Below are positions 8,668-18,540 of a stretch of DNA of 64,000 bases, in pieces. A program made the position numbers and the translations under genes. How positions within the stretch are numbered: the stretch's first letter is position 1; every line of letters starts with the position of its first letter. The DNA comes from Clostridium saccharobutylicum DSM 13864 (GTDB taxonomy: Bacteria > Bacillota > Clostridia > Clostridiales > Clostridiaceae), in the NCBI RefSeq assembly GCF_000473995.1, contig NC_022571.1:234501-298500 (forward strand), in the 5' to 3' direction. Below the pieces are notes generated by a model. It was not told the DNA's origin. It saw only the letters and a program-made list of their open reading frames with translations, and made no database searches.

Positions 8668-9531
8668 TTATATGTTTATAAAGCCTTTTCCACGAACTTC
8701 AGATATATCAACTATAGTTATAAAAGCTTTTGCATCTATTTTATGAATAGTATTTTTTAGTTCAATCATTTGTCTAGTTGTTACAATACAATATAACATC
8801 TTTTTGCGATCATGTGTGTATTCACCTTCAGCAAATAAAGAGGTAATTCCTCTGTGAAGATCCTTAATTACATAATTAATAACATCTTCTTCTTTATCAG
8901 TTAGTATTAGAAGAAGCTTTTTACTGCTAAATCCTTTTAACATTCTATCTAAGACTGTACTCTGAATGAATAATGAAATAAATGTATATAGTGCTTCAGG
9001 AATTCCTGATATATACGCTCCAATTAGTATAATTATTATGTTAAGAGAAAAACCTAAGCTGCCTATGTTAAATGTTGAATATTTTTTTCTAATCAGCATA
9101 GTTATAATATCAGTTCCACCAGTAGATCCATTTTTTAAGAATACAAGTCCATATCCAATTCCACATAAAACTCCACCATATATACAATAGAGAAGTAAAT
9201 CTAAATTATCTAGGTTTACTAAGTTTGCCAATGGCTTAGTTATCATGAGGGAAATTGAGAGAGAGAGCATACCTATTGTTGTATAAATAGTAAATGATCT
9301 GTTAAGTTTTCTGTAACTTATTGCAAGTAATGGAATGTTAACTAATAATACTGCTATACCGGCAGGGATACCAACAGTATATTGTAAAAGCAATCCTATA
9401 CCAGTAGCACCACCACTTAAAAGTTTTGCATGGGATAAGAAAAGATTTACCCCTAAAGATGCTATTAAACAGCCGAGAAAAATAACTAAAATATCAACAA
9501 TTTCAGCTTTGAATTTGTAGTACGTATTCAT
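8668..9531 (-). CDS. YitT family membrane protein with DUF2179 domain
   Basis: Multi-pass membrane protein of unknown function. The 287-residue protein has about five to six hydrophobic segments in residues 12-200, with LSHAKLLSGGATGIGLLLQY and GGTDIITMLI typical of YitT proteins. A soluble C-terminal domain (about 205-287, DUF2179) begins KKLLLILTDKEEDVINYVI and ends ITIVDISEVRGKGF. AGGAG lies upstream of the ATG on the minus strand. It is a single gene between repeat B copy 1 and a divergent TPR gene. Transport has been suggested for the family, but nothing here shows the substrate. Confidence 0.88.
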   Translation of the reverse strand: MNTYYKFKAEIVDILVIFLGCLIASLGVNLFLSHAKLLSGGATGIGLLLQYTVGIPAGIAVLLVNIPLLAISYRKLNRSFTIYTTIGMLSLSISLMITKPLANLVNLDNLDLLLYCIYGGVLCGIGYGLVFLKNGSTGGTDIITMLIRKKYSTFNIGSLGFSLNIIIILIGAYISGIPEALYTFISLFIQSTVLDRMLKGFSSKKLLLILTDKEEDVINYVIKDLHRGITSLFAEGEYTHDRKKMLYCIVTTRQMIELKNTIHKIDAKAFITIVDISEVRGKGFINI

Positions 9532-9949
9532 TTATATACTCCTTTAAAGTTATAATTTCATTATATATTAATGCATTTTATAAATAAAAAATCAAGATAT
9601 AATGTAAAATAGAATGTAAATTAAAAAATATTTATAATATTAATAAGTACTATGTCTTGAAAAAGTATAAGCATAGAGATGTTTTGTTGGAATATTAATG
9701 GAATAATCAATAAAAAAATATGAAATTAATATTTAATCAAATTACAAAATTTAATTTATGTATATTAAAATAACTAATGTAAATATAAATTATACTTTAA
9801 ATTGGTTATATTAGAAAATATCAAATATAATAAATATAAATAGATCTAAGCATATTTCAATGTACAATAATGACTGTATTAAGTTTTGGAGACCATTTAT
9901 TATTAATTTTAGATTATAATTAAGTTATATATGGAATAGGAGAATAGAT
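9532..9949. other. Divergent intergenic region, YitT / TPR gene
   Basis: This 418-nt AT-rich stretch must hold promoters for both flanking genes. One candidate for the + strand is TTGGTT (9802-9807), an 18-nt spacer and TATAAT (9826-9831). Nothing else stands out. Confidence 0.35.
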
Positions 9950-10684
9950 ATGATTAGAATTAAGTTACCAGGAAATGAAAAACATAAGAAAATAATATTA
10001 ATTATTTTCATGATAATAGCAATAGGTATATTATTTTACGAAGCAAGAATGAATTTAACCAATAAAAAAATACAAGATCAATCTAAAAGTAATGAGAAGC
10101 AATCAATAATAGAACCCTTGAATAGTAATGAAATTAGTACTGAAAATAAAAGCAATGAAGGGGATAAAAGTGACCAGAAAGAAAAAAATGATTCATCAAG
10201 AGAAAATGAGTTGTATAATGAAGCATATACATTGTTTTTTTCAAAGCAATACGACAATGCCATTAATACAGCCAATGAACTTATAAGGGACTTCCCGAGT
10301 AGTGCTAATGGATATAATATAAGAGGCATTTCTAAAGCATATAGTGGCGATTATGAAGGTGGAATGAAGGATATAGATAAGGCATTAGAAATTAATTCTA
10401 ACTATGGATATGCTAGATTTAATAAGGCACTTACATATGAGTTATACGGAGATATGGATAAAGCTTTAGAGTGGTATAATAAAGATCTAGAGATTGAAGA
10501 TTATGTTTGGACTTATTATGGGATATCATCTATTTATGGAAGACGTGGTGATGTAGTTAACACAATGAAATACTTAAATAAAGCAATACAAATTGATAAA
10601 AGTGTTAAGGAGACAGCAAAGGAAGAACAGGATTTTGAACCTGTTAGAAATTCGAAGGAGTTTCAAAGTGCTGTATATAATTAA
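9950..10684 (+). CDS. Membrane-anchored TPR repeat protein
   Basis: Probable protein-interaction protein anchored at the membrane and facing outward. The 244 residues start with a basic segment, a single membrane helix (about 18-33) and a low-complexity Asn/Ser/Glu/Lys linker (about 43-85). At least three TPR-like repeats follow: AYTLFFSKQYDNAINTANEL, GISKAYSGDYEGGMKDIDKA and ALTYELYGDMDKALEWYNKD. GGAG lies upstream of the ATG. A two-component system begins 74 nt after it, so the two might be functionally linked, but this is only positional. Confidence 0.8.
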   Translation: MIRIKLPGNEKHKKIILIIFMIIAIGILFYEARMNLTNKKIQDQSKSNEKQSIIEPLNSNEISTENKSNEGDKSDQKEKNDSSRENELYNEAYTLFFSKQYDNAINTANELIRDFPSSANGYNIRGISKAYSGDYEGGMKDIDKALEINSNYGYARFNKALTYELYGDMDKALEWYNKDLEIEDYVWTYYGISSIYGRRGDVVNTMKYLNKAIQIDKSVKETAKEEQDFEPVRNSKEFQSAVYN

Positions 10685-10757
10685 AAATAGTGATTATACA
10701 TTGAATAAAAATTATAAATAAAGCTTATTCACAATATTAAGCAAGGGGTTTGGAGGG

Positions 10758-11456
10758 ATGAATATGTTTAATGTGTTAGTAGTTGATGATGAAAAAGAAA
10801 TAAGAGATGCAATTGAAATATATTTAAGAGGAGAAAATTTAAAAGTATTTAAAGCAGGGGATGGAATAGAGGCTTTAGATATTCTTGAAGAACAAAAAAT
10901 ACATCTAATTATATTGGATGTAATGATGCCTAGACTTGATGGAATAAGAACATGCTTAAAAATTAGGGAAAAGCAAAATTTGCCTATAATTATGTTATCA
11001 GCAAAGGGAGAAGATTCAGATAAAATTTTAGGATTAAATGTTGGGGCAGATGATTATATAACTAAACCTTTTAATCATTTAGAATTAGTTGCAAGAGTTA
11101 AATCTCAATTAAGAAGGTATGAAAAGCCATTAAGTGTTGAGGAAGGTAAGGATGTAATTAAAGTTAAAGATTTAGTAATAGATACTGTTGCTAAAAAAAT
11201 TACTTTAAGAGGAGAAGATGTTAAGGTAACTGCAACAGAATATAAAATTCTTTATTTATTAGCATCAAACTTAGGAAAAGTATTTTCTATAAAGGAGATA
11301 TATGAAAAAGTATGGGAAGAAGTATTTTACAAGAGTGAAAATACGGTTACTGTTCATATTAGAAGAATAAGAGAAAAGATTGAAATTAACACAAAAGAAC
11401 CTGAATATATTAAGGTGGTGTGGGGCATTGGGTACAAGATTGAGAAGGATGATTAA
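10758..11456 (+). CDS. OmpR/PhoB-family response regulator
   Basis: DNA-binding response regulator. The 232-residue protein has a receiver domain with the acidic pair DDE (residues 10-12), phospho-acceptor Asp54 in LIILDVMMPRLDG and the lysine in DYITKPFN. A C-terminal winged helix follows (about 130-230), with TATEYKILYLLASN and TVTVHIRRIREKI. GGAGGG precedes the ATG. Its stop overlaps the kinase start, so the two form a pair. The target genes are unknown. Confidence 0.93.
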   Translation: MNMFNVLVVDDEKEIRDAIEIYLRGENLKVFKAGDGIEALDILEEQKIHLIILDVMMPRLDGIRTCLKIREKQNLPIIMLSAKGEDSDKILGLNVGADDYITKPFNHLELVARVKSQLRRYEKPLSVEEGKDVIKVKDLVIDTVAKKITLRGEDVKVTATEYKILYLLASNLGKVFSIKEIYEKVWEEVFYKSENTVTVHIRRIREKIEINTKEPEYIKVVWGIGYKIEKDD

Positions 11457-12777
11457 AACTTATTTTAATAGTATTTATTTAATTGATATATTGATAATAG
11501 TATTGATAACGTTGATGGTATTTTCAACTCTAGGAGATTATGCTCAAGCTAATAAGGTACAACATCAATTAGCGATTCAAGAGATTAGGGAGAACGCAAT
11601 AGAGCTAACTGTATTATGCACTATATGTTTAACTTATATTATGAAAATTGTTTTGGTGATTAAAGCAAATCCGAAATCTCCAAAAATTAAATCAAATACG
11701 ATTAAGAATGTTATTTTTGTATTAAAAAATGGATTCCGTTATAAGGAGACAAGAAATACATTAGTAGCATCTATAACACTAGCTTTGATCGTCTTAATTA
11801 CATATTTATATTTTCTGGCTACGGGAGGATATGAAAATAACATCTTTGTTAGGTTTTTTCAAACATATCCTTTTAAAGGTACTGTTTTTATGATTATATT
11901 ATTGTTTTTAAGTATGATATATGGAATAAAAAAGACGTTAGATATAATTGTTGTTAATGATGTACTTAGAAAAGTTAATGAAGGTAATTTGCAGGAAGAT
12001 ATTAAATTAGATGGATCAAAAGCAATAAGACAATTAGCGCATAACATTAACTTAATAAAAGCCGGATACAAGGAAATATTAGAAGAGGGAGTACAAAATG
12101 AAAAATTAAAGACTGAGCTAATATCAAATGTCTCACATGATTTGAAAACTCCATTAACTTCTATAATAAATTATGTAAATATACTGAAAAGTGAAGATAT
12201 AACAGATGAGGAAAGAATAGAGTATTTATCAATACTAGAAAAAAAATCATCGAAATTAAAGTTTTTGATAGAAGATCTATTTGAAATGTCTAAGATTAAT
12301 AGTGGGAAAATTAAATTAAACAGAGAATTAATAGACATATTATCATTAATTCATCAGGGCATAGGAGAATATAGTACATTATATGAAGAGAAGAACATAT
12401 CATTTAAAGTAACAACAGAAGAAGATGCTATATATATGAATCTTGATGGTAAAATGATGTCGAGAGCTTTAGAAAATATAATAATTAATGCATTAAAATA
12501 TTCATTAAATAATACTAGAGTTTATATTGATATTGAGTTAAAAGATAGATTCGTAAAAATTGCTGTTAAGAATGTTGCTAATTATGAAATGGATTTTGAT
12601 GAAGAAGAGATATTTGAAAGATTTGTAAGAGGAGATAAATCTAGAAATTCCAAAGTTGAAGGCTCAGGATTAGGATTGGCTATAACTAAAAGTATAGTTG
12701 AGCTTCATGGCGGGGAGATTAATATAAAAACAGAAGGAGATATGTTTAAGATATATTTATTATTACCGATTGTGTAA
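11449..12777 (+). CDS. Sensor histidine kinase, partner of the upstream regulator
   Basis: Membrane histidine kinase. From ATG 11449 the protein is 442 residues with about four membrane segments in the first 170, a HAMP-like linker (VLRKVNEGNLQEDIKLDG), the HisKA box SHDLKTPLTS and an ATP-binding domain with N-box (ENIIINALKYS) and G-box (GSGLGLAI). The start is not certain. ATG 11449 overlaps the regulator by 8 nt with GAGAAGG immediately before it, whereas a TTG at 11428 lies 9 nt after AAGGTGG and is a real alternative. The sensor region has no recognisable ligand domain. A terminator follows. Confidence 0.9.
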   Translation: MIKTYFNSIYLIDILIIVLITLMVFSTLGDYAQANKVQHQLAIQEIRENAIELTVLCTICLTYIMKIVLVIKANPKSPKIKSNTIKNVIFVLKNGFRYKETRNTLVASITLALIVLITYLYFLATGGYENNIFVRFFQTYPFKGTVFMIILLFLSMIYGIKKTLDIIVVNDVLRKVNEGNLQEDIKLDGSKAIRQLAHNINLIKAGYKEILEEGVQNEKLKTELISNVSHDLKTPLTSIINYVNILKSEDITDEERIEYLSILEKKSSKLKFLIEDLFEMSKINSGKIKLNRELIDILSLIHQGIGEYSTLYEEKNISFKVTTEEDAIYMNLDGKMMSRALENIIINALKYSLNNTRVYIDIELKDRFVKIAVKNVANYEMDFDEEEIFERFVRGDKSRNSKVEGSGLGLAITKSIVELHGGEINIKTEGDMFKIYLLLPIV

Positions 12778-12815
12778 AGAATAAAAATTATTAATAAATA
12801 AATTTTATCATTTAG

Positions 12816-12857
12816 GTAGTTAATCAGAAGAAAATGAAAGATTAACTACTTTTTATT
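12816..12857 (+). terminator. rho-independent terminator after the two-component system
   Basis: GTAGTTAATC (12816-12825) pairs perfectly with GATTAACTAC (12840-12849), followed by a T-rich run. Confidence 0.88.
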
Positions 12858-12951
12858 TGGATAATTATAAATTTTGAAGTTTTACAATTGCTAGGTTTAT
12901 AAATATAATATTCAATATGTTGTATGCGGAAAATGTTATGCATTGATATAA

Positions 12952-12966
12952 ACACAATATATAGTG
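12952..12966 (+). promoter_or_regulatory. NrdR box upstream of nrdA
   Basis: ACACAATATATAGTG is a near-ideal match to the NrdR operator consensus (ACACWATATATWGTG-like). NrdR represses ribonucleotide reductase genes when dATP is high. The box lies 13 nt before the nrdA start. A weaker match, TTCAATATGTTGTAT (12911-12925), may be the second of the usual pair; its centre lies 41 nt upstream. Confidence 0.75.
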
Positions 12967-12978
12967 AGGAGATATAAG

Positions 12979-15210
12979 ATGTCAATTTTGAATAAATTAT
13001 GTAAAGATGCTGTTTTAGGAATTAAAGATGAGGAAGGTATTTATACAGAAGAAAAACTATTAGCTGCTCTGGAGCACATAATTAGAGAGGGAATGGATGA
13101 TAATGAAATAAGAAAGTCATTAATTCAGGTTTCATTAGAATTAACTACAGAGTTAGAACCTAATTGGCAATATGTAGCTGCGAGACAGTATATTTATGAG
13201 CTTTATGATGAAATTAGAAATATTAGAAGGTTACATGAAAATGAAAATTTATATAAGAATTATTATGAGTTTATAAAAGATTTAACTGAAAGAGGTCTTT
13301 ATGGAGAGTACATTTTAAATAATTATTCAAAAGAAGATATTTTACAATTAGAAAATGAAATAAAACCTGAGAGGGATTTCTTATTTAATTACAGTGGAAT
13401 AAGTCTTTTAGCAAAAAGATATTTAGTTCAGGATTATAATAGAAAAGCTGTGGAACTTCCACAACAAATGTTTATGGGTATAGCAATGCATCTTGCAATT
13501 CCAGAAGATAAAGTTAATAGAGTTTATTGGGCTAAAAGATTTTATGATGTATTAAGTTCATTAAAGGCAACTATGGCAACGCCAACTATGTCTAATGCAA
13601 GAAAGCCGTTTTATCAATTGAGTTCATGTTTTATAGATACAGTGGAAGATAGTTTACAAGGTATTTATAAATCATTAGATAACTTTGCAGAGGTTTCAAA
13701 GTTTGGTGGTGGAATGGGAATATATATGGGTAAAGTGAGAGCACTAGGATCACCTATAAGGGGATTTAAAGGAGCTTCAGGCGGAATAATTCCTTGGGTT
13801 AAGTTATTTAATGATACCGCTATAGCAGTTGATCAATTAGGAGTTAGAAATGGATCTGTTGCAGTATGGCTTGATGCATGGCATAGAGATATTCCGGAAT
13901 TTCTTCAAATAAGGACTAATAATGGAGATGACCGAAAAAAAGCACATGATGTATTTCCGGGAATTTGTTATCCAAATTTATTTTGGAGACTTGCAGAAAA
14001 TGATATAGATTCTAATTGGTATATGATGTGTCCTCATGAAATTAAGTCTGTAAAAGGTTATAGTTTAGAAGATTTTTATGGAGAAGAGTGGGAAGAAAAG
14101 TATTATGAATGTGTAAGTGATGAGAGAATAGAAAAGAGAGTAATGTCAGTAAAAGATATTGTAAGGCTGATTGTAAAAAGCGCAGCTGAAACAGGAGCAC
14201 CATTTGCTTTTTACAGAGACATTGCGAACAAGATGAATCCTAATAAACACAATGGAATTATATACTCTTCAAATTTATGCACTGAAATAATGCAAAATAT
14301 GAGTCCGATGAAAATAAAAAATCATGAAATTGTAAATGATCATGATGGATGTACAGTAATAAATAAAATAATACCAGGAGACTTTGTTGTATGTAATCTT
14401 TCATCAATTGTTCTTGGAAATGTGGATGTATGTAGTGATGAAGAAATAGAGTATGTGGTTGAAACACAGATTAGAGCTATGGATAATGTTATTGATTTAA
14501 ACTATTATTCTGTTCCGTTTGCTGAAGTTACTAACAAGAAGTACAGAGGAATAGGTCTTGGAACTAGTGGATATCATCATATGCTTGCTAATAATAGAAT
14601 ACATTGGACTGAAGAAAAGCATAAGGTTTTTGTCGATAAAGTTTATGAAAAAATAAATTATTATTCAATAAAAGCTAGTATGAAAATTGCGAAGGAAAAG
14701 GGTGCTTATGAATTATTTGAAGGATCTGACTGGCAAAATGGAGATTATTTTGAGCTAAGGGATTATAAAGATGAAAAATGGAATAAATTAAAATCAGAAG
14801 TTAGAAAATTTGGAATGAGAAATGGATATTTGATAGCAGTAGCACCAAATGGATCAACAGCTACAATTGCAGGAACTTCAGAAGGAGTTGATCCTATTAT
14901 GTCTAGGTTCTATTTAGAAGAAAAGAAGGGAAGTATAATTCCTAAAACTGCACCTAATTTATGTGAAGATAATTATTGGTACTATAATTCAGCTTATAAT
15001 ATAGAGCAAACTTGGTCTGTTAAAATGAATGGAATTCGTCAAAGACATATTGATCAAGGTCAGTCTTTTAATTTGTATATAACAAACAACTATACTATGA
15101 GGCAGATAATGAATTTATATATAGAAGCTTGCAAAAGTGGTGTTAAATCCATTTACTATGTTAGATCTAAGTCACTTGAAGTAAGTGATTGTGAAAGTTG
15201 TTCAGCTTAA
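12979..15210 (+). CDS. nrdA: Ribonucleoside-diphosphate reductase, alpha subunit (class I)
   Basis: Catalytic subunit that reduces ribonucleotides to deoxyribonucleotides using a radical from NrdB. The 743-residue protein has a reducing cysteine in QLSSCFIDT, the radical-site segment NLCTEIMQN (Asn, Cys and Glu), GTSEGVDPIMSRFY, and a C-terminal redox pair in SDCESCSA. ATG 12979 has GAGGAG upstream; a GTG at 12964 overlaps that site. The N terminus resembles only the later part of an ATP-cone: I see no KRDG-type start, so dATP feedback may be altered. nrdB lies 203 nt downstream, with a repeat A element in the gap. An NrdR box lies upstream. Confidence 0.92.
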   Translation: MSILNKLCKDAVLGIKDEEGIYTEEKLLAALEHIIREGMDDNEIRKSLIQVSLELTTELEPNWQYVAARQYIYELYDEIRNIRRLHENENLYKNYYEFIKDLTERGLYGEYILNNYSKEDILQLENEIKPERDFLFNYSGISLLAKRYLVQDYNRKAVELPQQMFMGIAMHLAIPEDKVNRVYWAKRFYDVLSSLKATMATPTMSNARKPFYQLSSCFIDTVEDSLQGIYKSLDNFAEVSKFGGGMGIYMGKVRALGSPIRGFKGASGGIIPWVKLFNDTAIAVDQLGVRNGSVAVWLDAWHRDIPEFLQIRTNNGDDRKKAHDVFPGICYPNLFWRLAENDIDSNWYMMCPHEIKSVKGYSLEDFYGEEWEEKYYECVSDERIEKRVMSVKDIVRLIVKSAAETGAPFAFYRDIANKMNPNKHNGIIYSSNLCTEIMQNMSPMKIKNHEIVNDHDGCTVINKIIPGDFVVCNLSSIVLGNVDVCSDEEIEYVVETQIRAMDNVIDLNYYSVPFAEVTNKKYRGIGLGTSGYHHMLANNRIHWTEEKHKVFVDKVYEKINYYSIKASMKIAKEKGAYELFEGSDWQNGDYFELRDYKDEKWNKLKSEVRKFGMRNGYLIAVAPNGSTATIAGTSEGVDPIMSRFYLEEKKGSIIPKTAPNLCEDNYWYYNSAYNIEQTWSVKMNGIRQRHIDQGQSFNLYITNNYTMRQIMNLYIEACKSGVKSIYYVRSKSLEVSDCESCSA

Positions 15211-15370
15211 GGCACAATCAAAAAAATAATATACCAATATGTGTACCTATTTTGTTTAATAATGCATAAGTAAATTCGCTCATAGCCAATACTATGAGTG
15301 AAATTTGCTGATGTGATTTACACCAAATGTGGTATGTGTTTTAGAGCTATTATTTTTTTCATTCACCTAA
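15208..15370 (+). repeat. Repeat family A, copy 1 (full length)
   Basis: A 163-nt element with left end AAGGCACAATCAAAAAAATA and right end TATTTTTTTCATTCACCTAA, which are imperfect inverted repeats of each other. It contains an internal hairpin, CTCATAG with CTATGAG. It begins on the nrdA stop codon and separates nrdA from nrdB. Its folded form could act as a partial terminator or an mRNA stabiliser. Confidence 0.75.
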
Positions 15371-15413
15371 AACAGTAAGTAAAATATTATATTTTTTGAT
15401 AGGAGTAAAAAGA

Positions 15414-16448
15414 ATGAGCATAAATAAAAAACCTCTTTTTAATGAATTTGGAGATAGAGAAGTAAGTAAAAAAAGACTTATAAATGGAAATACAACTAAT
15501 TTGAATGATTTTAATAATATGAAATATAATTGGGTTTCTGATTGGTATAGACAAGGAATGAATAATTTCTGGATACCAGAAGAAATTAATTTATCACAAG
15601 ATTTAAAAGATTATAAAAAATTATTAGATGAAGAAAGAATCGCATATGATAAAATACTATCATTCTTAATATTTTTAGATTCTATTCAAACAGCTAATTT
15701 GAGCAATGTAAATAATTATATAACAGCAAGTGAAATTAATCTTTGCTTGACTATTCAAAGTTTCCAAGAGGCTGTACATTCACAAAGTTATAGTTATATG
15801 CTTGATAGTATATGTTCTCCTGAAAAAAGAAATGAAATACTTTATCAATGGAAAGACGATGATGTATTACTAAACAGAAATAAATTTATTGGAGATTTGT
15901 ATAATGAATTTATAAATAATCCAACAGAACATAACTTACTAAAAACGCTTGTTGCCAATTATATTTTAGAAGGAATATATTTTTATTCTGGTTTTATGTT
16001 CTTTTATAATTTAGAGAGAAATGGAAAGATGCCAGGTTCTGCTCAAGAAATTAGATATATAAACAGGGATGAAAATACTCACCTTTGGCTTTTTAGAAAT
16101 ATAATAAGGGAACTTCAAAATGAAAATCCTGAATTATTTACTGCACAAGTTAAGGATGAATTGAGACAAATGATGAAGGTTGGAGTTGAACAAGAAATAT
16201 TTTGGGGACATTATGTTATTGGAGACAAGATACAAGGTATAAATAAAAAGTTAATAGAAGATTATATAAAATATTTAGGAAATAAGAGATTAAAAGAAAT
16301 AAATTTACAACCAATATATGAAGGATATGAGAAAAATCCTGCTCCTTGGGTTGATGCTTTGTCAAACGCTAATTCTGTTAAGACAGATTTTTTTGAAGCT
16401 AAATCTACTGCGTATGCAAAAGCAGCAAATTTAATTGATGATTTATAG
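15414..16448 (+). CDS. nrdB: Ribonucleoside-diphosphate reductase, beta subunit (class I)
   Basis: Di-iron or di-metal radical-generating subunit for NrdA. The 344-residue protein shows the helical ferritin-like metal ligands: glutamates in LLDEERIAYDK, EAVHSQSYSYML (Glu-x-x-His followed by the probable radical Tyr), and RDENTHLWLF (Glu-x-x-His). ATG 15414 has AGGAG at 15401-15405; the in-frame TTG at 15396 would precede that site. The intergenic A element suggests separate control of the two subunits' levels. The choice of metal cannot be read from sequence. Confidence 0.92.
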   Translation: MSINKKPLFNEFGDREVSKKRLINGNTTNLNDFNNMKYNWVSDWYRQGMNNFWIPEEINLSQDLKDYKKLLDEERIAYDKILSFLIFLDSIQTANLSNVNNYITASEINLCLTIQSFQEAVHSQSYSYMLDSICSPEKRNEILYQWKDDDVLLNRNKFIGDLYNEFINNPTEHNLLKTLVANYILEGIYFYSGFMFFYNLERNGKMPGSAQEIRYINRDENTHLWLFRNIIRELQNENPELFTAQVKDELRQMMKVGVEQEIFWGHYVIGDKIQGINKKLIEDYIKYLGNKRLKEINLQPIYEGYEKNPAPWVDALSNANSVKTDFFEAKSTAYAKAANLIDDL

Positions 16449-16574
16449 AAAGATGGTAAATATAAAAAATGTATAAAATATAGTTGTCAAATTAATTTTG
16501 ATTAAAGTATTAATTGAAGAAAAGCCATATTTATCTAAATTGAGTTAAAAATCAATAAAAAAAACGTTTTATTC

Positions 16575-16605
16575 TGGTTAAATTTTTAAAAATATATGAT
16601 ATAAT
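16575..16605 (+). promoter_or_regulatory. Candidate promoter of ptsI
   Basis: Extended -10 TGATATAAT (TATAAT at 16600-16605) with a weak -35 TGGTTA (16575-16580) 19 nt upstream. It lies about 110 nt before ptsI. The 10-bp palindrome AAAACGTTTT (16561-16570) sits just upstream. Confidence 0.45.
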
Positions 16606-16716
16606 AAAAATTGATTTAAGCGCAAATTTAAAAAATCATCAAAATATATATAGTAATATAAATAAAATAATATTTTATTTGTATTAAAATTTACAATCAG
16701 GGAGGAGTTCCATATT

Positions 16717-18336
16717 ATGAAAAAAGGTATTGCTGCGTCTAAAGGATATGCAATAGGAAAAGTATTTTTACAAGAGCATGAAGAAATAGTTATAAGCGAC
16801 GCAAAAATCACAGATATAGGTGCAGAAAAAGAAAAAATGCAAAAAGCATTAGATGATTCTAAAACACAATTAGAAGCAATAAAAGTTAAAGCAGCAGCAG
16901 AGATGGGAGCAGAAAAAGCTGAAGTTTTTGAAGCTCATATCACACTATTAGATGATCCAGAATTTACTGGAGCAATGATGACTGAAATAGAAAACAATAG
17001 TGTTAATGGTTTAAAAGCAATTGAAAGCGTAACTAACACATTTGTGGCTATCTTTGAATCTATGGATAACGAATACATGAGAGAAAGAGCTGCAGATATA
17101 AAAGATGTATCTAAGAGAATATTATCAAACTTTGCAGGTAAAGGCGGAGATGCATTTGCAATTACTGAAAATAATACAATAGTAGTAGCTCATGACTTAA
17201 CTCCATCTGATACAGCAGGATTAGATAGAACTAAAGTTGTAGGATTTATTACTAATATTGGTGGAAGAACTTCACATGCTGCTATTATGGCTAGAACTTT
17301 AGAAATTCCAGCAGTACTAGGATTAGGAGATATAACTACATCTGTTAAAAATGGAGACATGATTATAGTTGATGGTATAGAAGGAAACGTAATTATTAAT
17401 CCTTCAGAAGAAGTGTTAGCAGAATATAAAGCTAAAAAAGAAAAATTCCTAGCAGAACAAGAAGAATTAAAAAAATTGATAGATGTTAAAACAACAACTA
17501 AATCAGGAAAAAGAATTGAAGTTTGTGGAAATATAGGTAAGCCAGAAGATGTTCTTGGCGTTTTAGCAAATGGTGGAGATGGTGTAGGATTATTCAGAAC
17601 AGAATTCCTATACATGGATAGAGAAAGTGCTCCAACAGAAGATGAACAATTTGAAAGTTACAAATTTGTTCTTGAAAAAATGGAAGGTAAGCAAGTTGTT
17701 ATCAGAACTTTAGATATTGGTGGAGATAAGACTCTTCCATACTTACCATTACCAGAAGAAATGAACCCATTCTTAGGATATAGAGCAATAAGACTTTGCT
17801 TAGATAGAAAAGAAATATTTAAGGTTCAATTAAGAGCATTATTAAGAGCTTCTATTTATGGAAAGCTTGCAGTTATGTTCCCAATGATTTCAGGATTACA
17901 AGAATTTGAACAAGCAAAAGAAGTTGTTGAAGAATGTAAAGCTGAATTAAAAGCAGAAGGAAAAGAATTCTCAGATAGCATTCAGTGGGGTATCATGGTT
18001 GAAATTCCAGCAGCAGCAGTTTACGCTGATGAATTAGCTAAGCATGTTGATTTCTTCTCAATTGGAACAAACGATTTAATTCAATATACTTTAGCTGCGG
18101 ATAGAATGAGCGAAAAGGTTTCATATCTTTACAATCCAATGCATCCAGCAGTACTTAGATTAATTAAGATGACTATAGATGGAGCTCACAAACATGGTAA
18201 GTGGGTTGGAATGTGTGGAGAAATGGCTGGAGATGAAGCGGCTATTCCTACATTAGTTGAATATGGTTTAGATGAGTTCTCAATGAGTGCTACATCAATC
18301 TTAAATGCTAAAAAGATAATGTTAGAACAAGAATAA
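16717..18336 (+). CDS. ptsI: Phosphoenolpyruvate-protein phosphotransferase (PTS enzyme I)
   Basis: Cytoplasmic first enzyme of the sugar phosphotransferase system; it takes phosphate from PEP and passes it to HPr. The 539-residue protein has the N-terminal HPr-binding helices, the phosphohistidine loop GGRTSHAAIMAR (about residues 185-196), and the PEP-binding barrel with GVGLFRTEFLYMDR, FFSIGTNDLIQYTLAADR and the active cysteine in WVGMCGEMAGD. ATG follows GGGAGGAG. ptsH is not adjacent, which is common in clostridia. A terminator follows. Confidence 0.96.
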   Translation: MKKGIAASKGYAIGKVFLQEHEEIVISDAKITDIGAEKEKMQKALDDSKTQLEAIKVKAAAEMGAEKAEVFEAHITLLDDPEFTGAMMTEIENNSVNGLKAIESVTNTFVAIFESMDNEYMRERAADIKDVSKRILSNFAGKGGDAFAITENNTIVVAHDLTPSDTAGLDRTKVVGFITNIGGRTSHAAIMARTLEIPAVLGLGDITTSVKNGDMIIVDGIEGNVIINPSEEVLAEYKAKKEKFLAEQEELKKLIDVKTTTKSGKRIEVCGNIGKPEDVLGVLANGGDGVGLFRTEFLYMDRESAPTEDEQFESYKFVLEKMEGKQVVIRTLDIGGDKTLPYLPLPEEMNPFLGYRAIRLCLDRKEIFKVQLRALLRASIYGKLAVMFPMISGLQEFEQAKEVVEECKAELKAEGKEFSDSIQWGIMVEIPAAAVYADELAKHVDFFSIGTNDLIQYTLAADRMSEKVSYLYNPMHPAVLRLIKMTIDGAHKHGKWVGMCGEMAGDEAAIPTLVEYGLDEFSMSATSILNAKKIMLEQE

Positions 18337-18368
18337 GAGTTAACATAAAAATTCTTATATAAAACTAG

Positions 18369-18399
18369 GGCTGTCTCAATATTTGAGACAGTCTTTTTT
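18369..18399 (+). terminator. rho-independent terminator after ptsI (family D arm)
   Basis: GGCTGTCTCAA (18369-18379) pairs with TTGAGACAGTC (18383-18393), then T6. A second copy of the right arm, TTTGAGACAGCT, occurs at 18618-18629, about 235 nt further on. Confidence 0.85.
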
Positions 18400-18540
18400 A
18401 ATGTCTAGGAAAGCATAGAATTTTTGGATTTTGAAAGCCAGTTATATCAATGATTAAGATGGAGATGGCATATGAGAATATGATTAAGAGAGAGTGTGGC
18501 GTAGCCACTTTGTATTCTTTAGAAAATTATAGGGTATTCA

